Source: an uncultured Clostridia bacterium
Lineage (GTDB): Bacteria; Bacillota; Clostridia; Oscillospirales; Ruminococcaceae
DNA: 64,000 nt
Assembly (NCBI GenBank): GCA_947627455.1
Contig: CANQWC010000003.1
Coordinates: 1 to 64,000 of the forward strand
Direction: 5' to 3'
In this document: positions 33,749 through 41,656 of the stretch, piece by piece
Numbering within the stretch: the stretch's first letter is position 1
Layout: each line of letters begins with the position of its first letter
Notes under the pieces: generated by a model
The model's database searches: none
Seen by the model: only the letters and a program-made list of their open reading frames with translations
Told to the model about the DNA's origin: nothing
Translations under genes and position numbers: made by a program

Positions 33749-33773
33749 AAGCCCCTCATCGGGGCTTATTTTT
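33749..33773. terminator. Bidirectional intrinsic terminator
   Basis: AAGCCCC-TCATC-GGGGCTT followed by ATTTTTAT on the plus strand, with an A-rich run on the other side, lies between two convergent genes (ending 33727 and 33786). Confidence 0.8.
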
Positions 33774-33785
33774 ATGTGAAAATGT

Positions 33786-34931
33786 TCAGTTTGCCTCGCT
33801 CATTCCGATCTCGCCGATTCTTATCGCGACGATGTTGTAGTCGGTCTCGGAGGGCTTTACCGTGTAGAGCATGGTCTTTTCAACCGTGTCGACCGATTTG
33901 ATCCAGTTGGTGATCGGAAGCTTGTAGCGGACGGTGAGCTCGAGGCCGCCGTCGACTTCGGTGATGTCGGTGATGTCGCAGTAATAGGCAGGCGACCGCG
34001 GGAACGCGGGGATAAAGTACATTCCCGTTTCCTCGTCGTATTCAAAGGTGAGCTGGGTGTCGCCGACGGTCTTGTGAGTATAGCTCAGCCCCGGGCCGAA
34101 CAGCTTTGTGATTCTTCTGTCGATGTCGAGATATGAGACGTTGTAGCCGCCGCTCTCATATTCATAATAGACCGACGGATTGAAGATTATATCCCAGCAG
34201 GCGGCGATGATCACGACGTCCTCGTTGAGCGACGACGCGCCGTCGAAAATGGGGGCGTCTGAGGCGACGAGCGGCATTATGAAGTCTTCAAAATAGGCTA
34301 TCTGCTCGGAGTTGTCGTTTCGGTCCTTGACCACCTCCGAGATTTTTATTCCCGTCGCGATGACGCCGATTACCCCGAAGATTATCAGGAGAAGCCCGAA
34401 TATCGCCTGAACCGCCTGGCCGAGGCTTACGGTTCGGGTCTCGGTCTGAACGGGGGTTTCTTGCTCCTCGTCCGAGTCGGTGAGCTCTGAGGCGTCCTCG
34501 TCGAGGGCCTGAATAAGCTCGTCTTCTAATTCCCAGTCGAATTTGAAGCGCTCGTGAAGCCGCTTGCTTTCGCTCGGGGTTATCTCGTGCTCGACAAAGC
34601 CCTCGTCGGTTGAAGCGGGTCCTTTTTCAGCCTTTTTGCCGTCGGAAGATTTTTTCTTAGTCTTTTTCTTTTCAGATGGTTCGGGTTTTTCGGGCTTGTC
34701 CACGGGGGCGATTTCCTCGGGCTGAGGCTCTGCCGCTTCGGGGGCTTGCTCGGGCTCGGCGGCTGCCTCTTCAGCTTTCGGCTCATCGGCAGAAACAGCC
34801 TCGGGCGTTTTCTCGGCCTCAGCGGGCTCATCGGGAGAAACAGCTGAAATCTCCTCGGAAACCGCGGTCTCCTCTATTGCCTGAGCGGCTTCTTCGTTTT
34901 GGTTATTATGTTTTCTTTTCTTTTTGCTCAT
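33786..34931 (-). CDS. Single-span membrane protein with Glu/Ala/Pro/Lys-rich N-terminal tail
   Basis: 381 residues, not assigned to a known family. Residues 1-110 are low complexity: a basic KKKRKHNN start, then repeated Glu-Ala-Pro stretches and a Lys-rich patch (KKKTKKKSS). A single hydrophobic helix follows at about 170-195 (AIFGLLLIIFGVIGVIATG), then a roughly 180-residue folded domain that would be outside the cell if the tail is cytoplasmic. That domain contains Tyr-rich strands (YYEYESGGYNVSYL) and ends near IRIGEIGMSEAN. It starts 12 bp after... proA lies upstream on the same strand (13 bp gap), so it is probably the last gene of the proline operon. Function unknown. Confidence 0.7.
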   Translation of the reverse strand: MSKKKRKHNNQNEEAAQAIEETAVSEEISAVSPDEPAEAEKTPEAVSADEPKAEEAAAEPEQAPEAAEPQPEEIAPVDKPEKPEPSEKKKTKKKSSDGKKAEKGPASTDEGFVEHEITPSESKRLHERFKFDWELEDELIQALDEDASELTDSDEEQETPVQTETRTVSLGQAVQAIFGLLLIIFGVIGVIATGIKISEVVKDRNDNSEQIAYFEDFIMPLVASDAPIFDGASSLNEDVVIIAACWDIIFNPSVYYEYESGGYNVSYLDIDRRITKLFGPGLSYTHKTVGDTQLTFEYDEETGMYFIPAFPRSPAYYCDITDITEVDGGLELTVRYKLPITNWIKSVDTVEKTMLYTVKPSETDYNIVAIRIGEIGMSEAN

Positions 34932-34943
34932 ATCAAACCTCTG

Positions 34944-36194
34944 TTATTCTCTAATCTGGCCGCTGCCGCTTATGAGATATTTCACCGTCGTAAGCTCTTT
35001 AAGACCCATCGGGCCCCTTGCGTGAAGCTTTGCGGTAGATATTCCTATTTCAGCGCCGAGGCCGAATTCAAAGCCGTCGGTAAAGCGGGTTGAAGCGTTG
35101 ACATAGACCGCCGCGGCGTCGATCTGTCTGCTGAATTCATCGGCAGCGGGTAGGCTGTCGGTGATTATGCACTCGGAATGGCCCGTTGAATACTTTCTTA
35201 TGTGGTCGATGGCGTCATAGATGTTGTCGACGACCCTGACCGCAAGGATATAGTCGAGATATTCCGTCGCCCAGTCATCCTCGGTGGCGTCGACGACGCA
35301 TTTCCCGAGAATCATCTTCGTGATGGGGCAGCCCCTTATCTCGACCTTGTGTTGGTCGAGGCGCTTTTTGAGCTTCGGCAGAATTTCCTCGGCGATATCG
35401 CGGTGCAAAAGAACCGTCTCGCAGGCGTTGCAGACCCCGGGGCGCTGAGTTTTCGCGTTGTCGATGATGTCAACCGCCATTTCGAGGTTCGCGGCGCTGT
35501 CGACATAAATGTGGCAGTTGCCGACGCCCGTCTCGATCACGGGAACGGTGGAGTTTTCAACGCATGCCCTTATAAGCCCCGCTCCTCCGCGGGGAATCAG
35601 CACATCGATGAGGCCGTGGGCCTTCATCATCGCCTCGGCAGATTCTCGGTCGGTGCTGTCGACAAGCTGAATGCAGTCCTCGGGCAGACCCGCCTTTGAA
35701 AGGCAGCCGCGCATTATCTCCGCGATGATTATATTGGTGTTGATGGCCTCTTTGCCACCGCGAAGAACAGCCGCGTTGCCCGATTTTAGGCAGAGCGCCG
35801 CCGAGTCGGCGGTGACGTTCGGGCGGGATTCGTAAATTATTCCGACTACGCCGAGCGGCACCCGCTGTTTGACGATTTTAAGCCCGTTCGGCCTGACCGT
35901 GCCCTCGATGATTTCACCGACTGGGTCGGCAAGATCAGCGACCTTTAAAATGCCCTCGGCGATGCCCTCGATTCGCTTTTCGTTGAGGTAAAGGCGGTCG
36001 ACGAGCGAGCTTTTGACGCCCTTTGCCTCGGCCGCTTTGACGTCGGTGCGGTTTTTTTCAAGAATCGCGCGCTTGTTTTCGTTGAGCGCCTGAGCGATAA
36101 GCCTCAGCGCGGGATTTTTTATATTCGTGTCGGCCCATGAAAGGGCGCGGGCGGCCTCTTTTGCCCGAAGGCCTATCGGTTCAAAGTCAAACAT
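34944..36194 (-). CDS. proA: Glutamate-5-semialdehyde dehydrogenase (gamma-glutamyl phosphate reductase, ProA)
   Basis: A 416-residue ProA, the second step of proline synthesis, reducing gamma-glutamyl phosphate with NADPH. The aldehyde-dehydrogenase fold shows IYESRPNVTADSAALCLKSG, the catalytic Cys in VCNACETVLLH and SIECIITDS-like GHSECIIT. ATG 36194 is preferred: GGAGG lies 7 bp upstream and the length then equals the family norm of about 417. It overlaps the end of proB by 8 bp, so the two are translationally coupled; ProB and ProA form a complex that channels the unstable phosphate. Confidence 0.95.
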   Translation of the reverse strand: MFDFEPIGLRAKEAARALSWADTNIKNPALRLIAQALNENKRAILEKNRTDVKAAEAKGVKSSLVDRLYLNEKRIEGIAEGILKVADLADPVGEIIEGTVRPNGLKIVKQRVPLGVVGIIYESRPNVTADSAALCLKSGNAAVLRGGKEAINTNIIIAEIMRGCLSKAGLPEDCIQLVDSTDRESAEAMMKAHGLIDVLIPRGGAGLIRACVENSTVPVIETGVGNCHIYVDSAANLEMAVDIIDNAKTQRPGVCNACETVLLHRDIAEEILPKLKKRLDQHKVEIRGCPITKMILGKCVVDATEDDWATEYLDYILAVRVVDNIYDAIDHIRKYSTGHSECIITDSLPAADEFSRQIDAAAVYVNASTRFTDGFEFGLGAEIGISTAKLHARGPMGLKELTTVKYLISGSGQIRE

Positions 36195-36987
36195 CATTCT
36201 GCCTCCGTCCTTTTTTCGCGGCAAATAGTGTGCCGATTATCTTTCCGTCAAAGACGTCATAGAGATTCTCGGCCCTCGCGCCGTTGATGATGAGCATGTC
36301 TATTCCGCTGCCGTTCGCGATTTTCGCGGCCTTGACCTTTGTCGACATTCCGCCCGTGCCCAAAAGCGAGCCCGCGCTCGAGGCGGATTTTTCGATTTCC
36401 TCGGAAATATATTCGACCCGCGAGATAAGCTTTGCCGATGGGTCGGTCTTCGGGTTTTTGTCATAAAGCCCGTCGATGTCGGACATTATTATCAAAAGGT
36501 CAGCGCCTGTCAGCACCGCGACTATCGCGGCAAGGCTGTCGTTTTCGCCGACTTCGAGCTCTAACTCATCGATCGCGACGACGTCGTTTTCGTTGACGAT
36601 CGGTACAGCCCCCGAGGCGAGAATTCTTTCAAGCGCGTTCACGACGTTGTCTTTGCGCTCGTCGGAGAGAACATATTTTGTGAGCAGAACCTGCGCGACG
36701 GTGATGTTGTACTGCCCGAAAAGGCGGTCGTACATGTTCATAAGCTCGCACTGGCCGACGGCGGCGCACGCCTGCTTCGAGGGGGTGTCCTTCGGGCGCT
36801 CCAAAAGGCCCAATTTAGCCATTCCGAGGCCGATAGCACCCGACGTCACGAGAATTATATCGCGGCCCGAATTCTTGATGTCGGCGAGGGTCTTGACAAG
36901 GTTCTCGATGTGCCTGATGTTGAAATTCCCCGAGGCGTGGGTCAGCGTCGAGGTGCCGACCTTGACGACTACTCTTTTTTTATCCAT
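36187..36987 (-). CDS. proB: Glutamate 5-kinase (ProB), short form without PUA domain
   Basis: A 266-residue amino-acid kinase: VVVKVGTSTLTH at the N terminus, LVTSGAIGLGM, PIVNENDVVAIDEL, the ADLLIIMSDIDGLY block and GTGGMSTKVKAA. It phosphorylates glutamate for proline synthesis. It stops at the kinase domain, lacking the C-terminal PUA domain of the E. coli enzyme, as in many Firmicutes. ATG 36987 starts 4 bp after the previous stop; no strong ribosome-binding site is visible, so coupling to the upstream gene is likely. Confidence 0.95.
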   Translation of the reverse strand: MDKKRVVVKVGTSTLTHASGNFNIRHIENLVKTLADIKNSGRDIILVTSGAIGLGMAKLGLLERPKDTPSKQACAAVGQCELMNMYDRLFGQYNITVAQVLLTKYVLSDERKDNVVNALERILASGAVPIVNENDVVAIDELELEVGENDSLAAIVAVLTGADLLIIMSDIDGLYDKNPKTDPSAKLISRVEYISEEIEKSASSAGSLLGTGGMSTKVKAAKIANGSGIDMLIINGARAENLYDVFDGKIIGTLFAAKKGRRQNDV

Positions 36988-36991
36988 GGTA

Positions 36992-37951
36992 TCACTGCTT
37001 TGCAACATTATTTTTGATATTTCCGCTGAGGTAGCCCTCAAGATTTTCTTTCACAAGCCCGATGAGCCGCACCCTTGTTTCAAGCGGCGCCCAAGCGATA
37101 TGCGGCGTTATGAAACAGTTTTTCGCGCCCAAAAGCGGGCAGTCCTTTTCCATCGGCTCGACGGTGAGAACATCTGCGCCGAAAGCCGCGATTTTCCCCT
37201 CGTCAAGCGCCTTTCTGAGCGCGTGCTCGTCGACGGTGCCGCCCCGCGAGGTGTTTATGAGCATTGCGGTCGGCTTCATCAGCGAGAGGGTTCGCTCGTT
37301 GATTATCTTCTCGGTCTCTTTCGTGAGAGGGCAGTGAAGCGTCACGATATCGGATTTTCTGAGGAGCTCATCAAGGGAAAGAACCTCGATTCCGCCGTCG
37401 TTTTTGGGGTATGTCCTCGTGTGAACCGCGACGTTCATTCCGAAGGCTTTGGCTATCTTCGCGACGCTTTGACCGATGGCGCCGTAGCCGATTATGCCGA
37501 TGGTTTTGCCCGAAAGCTCGAACAGCGGGGGGCCGAAGTGGGTGAATAGCTTTGAAAAGCACCACTCGCCCGAGGAGGTGTATTCGGAATACTTCGACAC
37601 GCTTGAATAGTAGTGGAGTATCAGCGCAAAGGTGTGCTGGGCGACCGAGGCGGTGGAATACCCCGGGACGTTTGAAACTACCGCACCGCGCTCGATTGCG
37701 GCCTCGATGTCGACGTTGTTGTAGCCCGTAGCGAAAACGCCTACGAACTTGAGATTCGGGCATTTTTCAAATACCTCGCGGGAAATTCTGCACTTGTTTG
37801 TCAGAACGATCTCGGCGCTGCCGATTCTCTCGGCGACCTCTTCGGGCTTGGAACAGCCGAAGACCTCGGTGTCGCAAAGAGAGGTGAGGGGCTCGAGAGA
37901 AACATCGCCGTCGGTGACGGTCATCGCGTCAAGAATAACCGCTTTTTTCAT
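36992..37951 (-). CDS. NAD-dependent D-2-hydroxyacid dehydrogenase
   Basis: A 319-residue member of the D-2-hydroxyacid dehydrogenase family (hydroxypyruvate/glycerate/lactate types). The Rossmann motif IGIIGYGAIGQSVAKIAKAF binds NAD; the catalytic residues are Arg in NTSRGGTVDE, Glu in LTVEPME and His in ITPHIAW. The substrate is not clear; glycerate/hydroxypyruvate reductase-type enzymes are closest in pattern. It lies in the proline operon, overlapping the upstream membrane-protein gene by 4 bp and followed 4 bp later by proB, so it is co-expressed with them. Confidence 0.88.
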   Translation of the reverse strand: MKKAVILDAMTVTDGDVSLEPLTSLCDTEVFGCSKPEEVAERIGSAEIVLTNKCRISREVFEKCPNLKFVGVFATGYNNVDIEAAIERGAVVSNVPGYSTASVAQHTFALILHYYSSVSKYSEYTSSGEWCFSKLFTHFGPPLFELSGKTIGIIGYGAIGQSVAKIAKAFGMNVAVHTRTYPKNDGGIEVLSLDELLRKSDIVTLHCPLTKETEKIINERTLSLMKPTAMLINTSRGGTVDEHALRKALDEGKIAAFGADVLTVEPMEKDCPLLGAKNCFITPHIAWAPLETRVRLIGLVKENLEGYLSGNIKNNVAKQ

Positions 37952-38376
37952 GGCTTGTCGTCCTCAAAGGCGTTCTTGATGACGTTGTTTTCGCCGCTGT
38001 CCGCGATGTTCTGCATCTCGGATTTCATCAGCCGCTCGATGTCCTCGCGATTGTCGGGCTCGGGCGATTCTGCTGCCTCTGCGGCAAGCTCAGCTTTTTT
38101 GGCCGCCCGACGCTCAAGATATTCCGAGATCTCGAAGCGGATGATTATGATGAGCATGACGATTTCGCAGATTCCGACGGCCGTCGCGGTGGTCTTGTCG
38201 TTGAAGAACTGGAGTATCACGGTGGTGTCGCAGGCAAGAAGCCAGATCAGCGAAGAAACGGTTTTCTTTCGGAAATATATGATGAGAAAAACTATTGTTG
38301 CAAAGATGCAGAAACCGATGTGCATTTTTATCGGGATAGGCGCAAACGGGCTGCTCAGCTCGGCTGCTACGGGCAT
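37948..38376 (-). CDS. Small membrane protein of unknown function
   Basis: 142 residues. Three hydrophobic segments (about 20-36, 41-57 and 65-82: GFCIFATIVFLIIYF, SLIWLLACDTTVILQFF, VGICEIVMLIIIIRF) are followed by a charged cytoplasmic tail rich in Glu, Ala and Asp. No family recognised. It is the first gene of the hydroxyacid dehydrogenase-proB-proA operon, with an ATGA overlap to the dehydrogenase and a clear promoter about 65 bp upstream. Confidence 0.7.
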   Translation of the reverse strand: MPVAAELSSPFAPIPIKMHIGFCIFATIVFLIIYFRKKTVSSLIWLLACDTTVILQFFNDKTTATAVGICEIVMLIIIIRFEISEYLERRAAKKAELAAEAAESPEPDNREDIERLMKSEMQNIADSGENNVIKNAFEDDKP

Positions 38377-38440
38377 TTAAAAGACTTCCTTTCATCGGCG
38401 GCGAAAAAATTGAAACAAACCGCCATAATATATTTAGGCC

Positions 38441-38469
38441 AGTATAGCACATATCTTCGGAAAATGCAA
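38441..38469 (-). promoter_or_regulatory. Promoter of the proline operon
   Basis: On the minus strand TTGCAT (38469-38464), a 17-bp spacer and TATACT (38446-38441), about 65 bp before the first start codon. No terminator or obvious operator lies between. Confidence 0.7.
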
Positions 38470-38509
38470 GATGTGTTTTTGGACAGATGTGGACGAAGAG
38501 GACATATCA

Positions 38510-38532
38510 GAAGTCAGAGGTCAGATGTCAGA
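38510..38532. repeat. Degenerate short tandem repeat
   Basis: Three to four imperfect copies of a 7-8-bp unit (AGAAGTC / AGAGGTC / AGATGTC). The 23 bases match 18 of 23 in the repeat at 31591-31613, and all five differences are transitions. Confidence 0.5.
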
Positions 38533-38589
38533 TTGTCAGATTTTGTTTTGGATAGGGGGTTGTTTCACCCGAGCCTCCTCTGCTTTTTA

Positions 38590-38963
38590 GCGGGGGGGGG
38601 AACCATGCGGGTTCCCCCGAACCCCCTCCGCACTGCCGCCGAGCTTCGCTCGGCAGGCAGGGGGAAGTCTCCCCCTGCAACCCCCTCTTTGCAAGCCGCC
38701 TCGCAAGCTCGGCGGCGGAAAATTTTCTCGCTTACGCTCGAAAATCGGGGGAACCCCCGACGAGGGTTCCCCCGCGTCGCAACAGCCCACTGGGCTGATT
38801 GCTCCGTCCCCTTCCTGCGTTTCGCTTACGCTTTTAAAAAGAGCACGCTTGGCCGCGTGCTCTTTTTGGAGATTTCGCGACTGCGGTCGCGACCAAAGGG
38901 CGCTGCCCTTTGGAAACCTGCCAACCTTTTGTAAAAGGTTGGATCGAAAACTTTTAAATTTTC
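38590..38963. repeat. Cluster of about ten palindromes
   Basis: A non-coding stretch packed with hairpins. Clear ones are GCCGAGC-TTC-GCTCGGC (38638-38654), CAGGGGGA/TCCCCCTG (38658-38677), an 11-bp stem CGGGGGAACCC/GGGTTCCCCCG (38746-38774), CAGCCC-ACT-GGGCTG (near 38783), AAAAAGAGCACGC/GCGTGCTCTTTTT (about 38836-38867, terminator-like), CCAAAGGGC-GCT-GCCCTTTGG (38893-38913) and CCAACCTTTT/AAAAGGTTGG (38921-38942). The 38592-38600 run of nine G is non-coding. No open reading frame here looks real. Confidence 0.8.
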
Positions 38964-39026
38964 GCACTTGGGCAAAATACTCAGTTTTTAAACAATAATT
39001 TTGGCAGGAAAAGTTTGACTTTACTG

Positions 39027-39055
39027 TTGACATTTTTCGGAAATAGTCGTACTAT
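39027..39055 (+). promoter_or_regulatory. Promoter of the purine permease gene
   Basis: TTGACA (39027-39032), a 17-bp spacer and TACTAT (39050-39055). A 100-nt leader follows before the ATG; it has a weak GCTAT...ATAGC pairing but no purine-riboswitch consensus. Confidence 0.72.
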
Positions 39056-39154
39056 AGTAGTATGTTTTAATGTGGGGAAGCTATGCCTCGTTAAAGCAAA
39101 TAGCGGCTTTGATTCACGCAAAATCATTCCGCCAAAAAGAAAGGATTGACAAAA

Positions 39155-40594
39155 ATGGAAAAAGTTTTCAAGCTCAAAGAAAACGGTACCAATGTGAGAA
39201 CCGAAATCGTTGCGGGCTTGACCACCTTCATGACGATGGCTTACATCATCGCCCTGAACCCGAACCTCATTGTCGGCTTCGGTCAGGGGGCCTTCGGCGG
39301 CTTCGGTGAAGACGGTACCGCAGCGTGGAACGGCGTCTTTATGGCGACCTGTCTCGCATCTGCCGTTGCCATGTTCTGCATGGCGTTTCTCGCAAACAAG
39401 CCTTTTGCGCTTGCCCCGGGTATGGGCCTCAACTCATACTTCGCGGTAGTTATCGCTCAGATAGCGGGCGCTGCGGGCTGCTCTTACCTTGCGGGACTTC
39501 AGGCGGGCCTCTGCATCATTCTTATTGAAGGCATTATCTTCCTTCTGCTCTCTGTTTTCAACATCAGGCAGAAGATCGTTGAGGCGATCCCTCTCGGCAT
39601 TCGTCTCGGCATCGGCCCCGGCATCGGCCTTATGCTCATGAACATCGGCTTCGGCTCTAACGCGGGCGTCGGCGCTTCAAGCGAACACTACGTCATGCGC
39701 GACTTCTTCGGCGCTCTTGCCGCAAGGTCTGCAAAGGAAGCTCTCGGCGACTACTGGCCCACTATGGTGCTCACTGTTGTGACAATGTTCATCGGCCTCT
39801 TCGCGATTATCATTCTTGCACATTATAAAGTAAAGGGCGCTGTCCTCATCGGCATGCTCGCCGCTTCGGTCATCAACTGGATCGGCCAGTTTATCCTCGG
39901 CACCAACCCGTTCGCCTCTCTGTCGACCGCAAGCTGGCTGCCCCCGTTCGGCGACATGGCAAAGACAACCCTCTTCAAGTTTGACTTCGCGACCCTCTTC
40001 TCGATCGGCTGGGGAACGGTCATCATTCTCATCATCACCTTCTGCATCATCGACATGTTCGACACCATCGGCACCGTTATCGCGACCGCGAACCGCGCCA
40101 ACATGGTCGACAAGGACGGCAATATGCCTCAGATGCGCGAGACCCTTCTCTCCGACGCTGTCGGTACTGTAGTCGGCGCCTGCACGGGTACCTCTACCGT
40201 CACCACCTTCGTCGAGTCTGCTTCGGGTGTTGAGGCGGGCGGCAGAACAGGCCTCACCGCTCTCACAACGGGTATTCTCTTCCTCGCTTGCATGTTCATC
40301 AGCCCGATCGCCGCTATAATTCCTGCCGCGGCAACCTCCGCAGCTCTTATCTATGTCGGCATTCTGATGCTCGGCGGCCTCAAGAACATCGACCTCTCGG
40401 ATATCTCCATCGCAGCGCCTGTATTCATCATGCTTCTTGCGATGCCTATCTCGGGCTCGATCGGCCACGGCATCGGCCTCGGACTTATCACCTATTCGGT
40501 CATCAAGCTCTGCACGGGCAAGTTCAAGGACGTCTCTTGGCTCACCCTTGTCATCTCGGCGATCTTCCTTCTCAAGTTCTTCATCACCATCTGA
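39155..40594 (+). CDS. NCS2-family purine (guanine/hypoxanthine-type) permease
   Basis: About 479 residues with 12-14 membrane segments of the AzgA/PbuG branch of NCS2: VRTEIVAGLTTFMTMAYII near the start, LAPGMGLNSYFAVVI, SIGWGTVIILIITFC followed by DMFDTIGT, and TGTSTVTTFVESASGVEAGG. These proton symporters take up guanine, hypoxanthine or adenine. The ATG at 39155 follows AAAGGA by 9 bp; an in-frame TTG lies 9 bp upstream. It has its own promoter and terminator, so it is monocistronic. Uracil/xanthine specificity is less likely given the AzgA-type motifs. Confidence 0.92.
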   Translation: MEKVFKLKENGTNVRTEIVAGLTTFMTMAYIIALNPNLIVGFGQGAFGGFGEDGTAAWNGVFMATCLASAVAMFCMAFLANKPFALAPGMGLNSYFAVVIAQIAGAAGCSYLAGLQAGLCIILIEGIIFLLLSVFNIRQKIVEAIPLGIRLGIGPGIGLMLMNIGFGSNAGVGASSEHYVMRDFFGALAARSAKEALGDYWPTMVLTVVTMFIGLFAIIILAHYKVKGAVLIGMLAASVINWIGQFILGTNPFASLSTASWLPPFGDMAKTTLFKFDFATLFSIGWGTVIILIITFCIIDMFDTIGTVIATANRANMVDKDGNMPQMRETLLSDAVGTVVGACTGTSTVTTFVESASGVEAGGRTGLTALTTGILFLACMFISPIAAIIPAAATSAALIYVGILMLGGLKNIDLSDISIAAPVFIMLLAMPISGSIGHGIGLGLITYSVIKLCTGKFKDVSWLTLVISAIFLLKFFITI

Positions 40595-40612
40595 TCGGCT
40601 GAAAGGTAAAAC

Positions 40613-40649
40613 AAAAGCGCTTTGCTCTCTTAAAGCAAGGCGCTTTTTT
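40613..40649. terminator. Intrinsic terminator, probably bidirectional
   Basis: AAAAGCGC-TTTGCT paired with AGCAAGGCGCTTTTTT lies between the convergent permease and proC genes; T run on the plus strand and A run at the left. Confidence 0.8.
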
Positions 40650-40663
40650 CATGTCTTTTCGAT

Positions 40664-41458
40664 TCAGATTTTGCCGAGAAGCTCGGATTTTTCTTTGCAT
40701 GCCCTTGCGGCGTCGCTGATTATTTCGCCGAAGCCGCGCTCGTCAAGAACCTTTACCGCCTCGATGGTCGTTCCCCCGGGCGAGCAGACGTTTTCTTTGA
40801 GCTTCTGAGGGGCCTCGCTGCTCTCAAGAGTCATCTTGGCCGCGCCTAAAACGGTCTGGGCGGCAAACAGCTTGCCCTGTTCGGGGGTCATTCCGTTTTC
40901 GGCCGCGAACCCCGCAAGGGCCTCGATAAAGGCGTATACATAGGCGGGGCCCGAGCCGCTCACGGCGGTAACGGTGTCGAAGAGCTCTTCGCTGACGGTT
41001 TCGGCAAGCCCGAAGCTTTCAAAAATCTTCGCGATCTGCGCCATCTCGCCCGCCGAGACGTTTTTATTCGGGCAGAGCGCCGACATTCCGAGGCCGACAA
41101 GGGCGGGGGTGTTCGGCATCACGCGGATAATTTTTCTGTCGCCGAAGAGGCTTTCAAGCGCCGAGAGCTTTTTGCCCGCGCATATCGAGACGATTATCGC
41201 ACCGCTCGGAATTTTATCTGCGATTTCTTCCGCAAGCGCCGCAAGGTCGTTCGGCTTTACGGCGAGGATTATCGCATCGGCAGTTTTGACCGCATCGGCA
41301 GGGGAAGCGGCCCTTACGCCGAGCGCCTCGGCTTTTTTCAGGCTGTCGGGGAATTTATCGGCGGCAGTGATATCGGACGGCTTCAAAACCCCAGCGCCGA
41401 CAGCGCCCGAAATTATCGCAAAGCCCATGTGGCCGCAGCCTATCACCGAAAGTTTCAT
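40664..41458 (-). CDS. proC: Pyrroline-5-carboxylate reductase (ProC)
   Basis: A 264-residue ProC, the last step of proline synthesis. The N-terminal Rossmann motif IGCGHMGFAIISG binds NAD(P)H; the family signature appears as VSGSGPAYVYAFIEALA and the PGGTTIEAV segment near the C terminus. Length is normal. With proB and proA 3.7 kb away on the same strand, the window encodes the complete glutamate-to-proline route in two transcription units separated by the permease gene. Own promoter at 41504-41532. Confidence 0.95.
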   Translation of the reverse strand: MKLSVIGCGHMGFAIISGAVGAGVLKPSDITAADKFPDSLKKAEALGVRAASPADAVKTADAIILAVKPNDLAALAEEIADKIPSGAIIVSICAGKKLSALESLFGDRKIIRVMPNTPALVGLGMSALCPNKNVSAGEMAQIAKIFESFGLAETVSEELFDTVTAVSGSGPAYVYAFIEALAGFAAENGMTPEQGKLFAAQTVLGAAKMTLESSEAPQKLKENVCSPGGTTIEAVKVLDERGFGEIISDAARACKEKSELLGKI

Positions 41459-41503
41459 AGAAATTATCCTCCCTTTAACGTATTATCGCGTTGTATTTCG
41501 GAC

Positions 41504-41532
41504 AGTATATCACATTCCGCGTCAAAAGGCAA
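41504..41532 (-). promoter_or_regulatory. Promoter of proC
   Basis: On the minus strand TTGCCT (41532-41527), a 17-bp spacer and TATACT (41509-41504), 45 bp before the proC ATG. Confidence 0.62.
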
Positions 41533-41584
41533 TACAAAAGAGTGATTCGGCGCAAATTTTTTGATAAAAAGTGTTCTCAAAAGG

Positions 41585-41613
41585 TTGATTTCGTCAGAAA
41601 TTTTTAGTACAAT
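41585..41613 (+). promoter_or_regulatory. Promoter of the glycosidase operon
   Basis: TTGATT (41585-41590), a 17-bp spacer and TACAAT (41608-41613), 43 bp before the GH3 start. ACGGAGGT precedes the ATG. Confidence 0.65.
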
Positions 41614-41656
41614 AGACACGAAGGATTTTACCATCAAATTATGACGGAGGTATATT

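Noticed and set aside
38592..38600. Third G9 tract as a switching site
   Set aside because: It lies in a non-coding palindrome cluster with no promoter boxes placed to be affected.
38590..38963. CRISPR-like repeat array
   Set aside because: The palindromes differ in sequence, have no constant-length spacers and no cas genes are nearby.
39056..39154. Purine riboswitch ahead of the NCS2 permease
   Set aside because: The leader lacks the conserved three-way-junction core bases of the purine aptamer; only a weak 5-bp pairing is seen.
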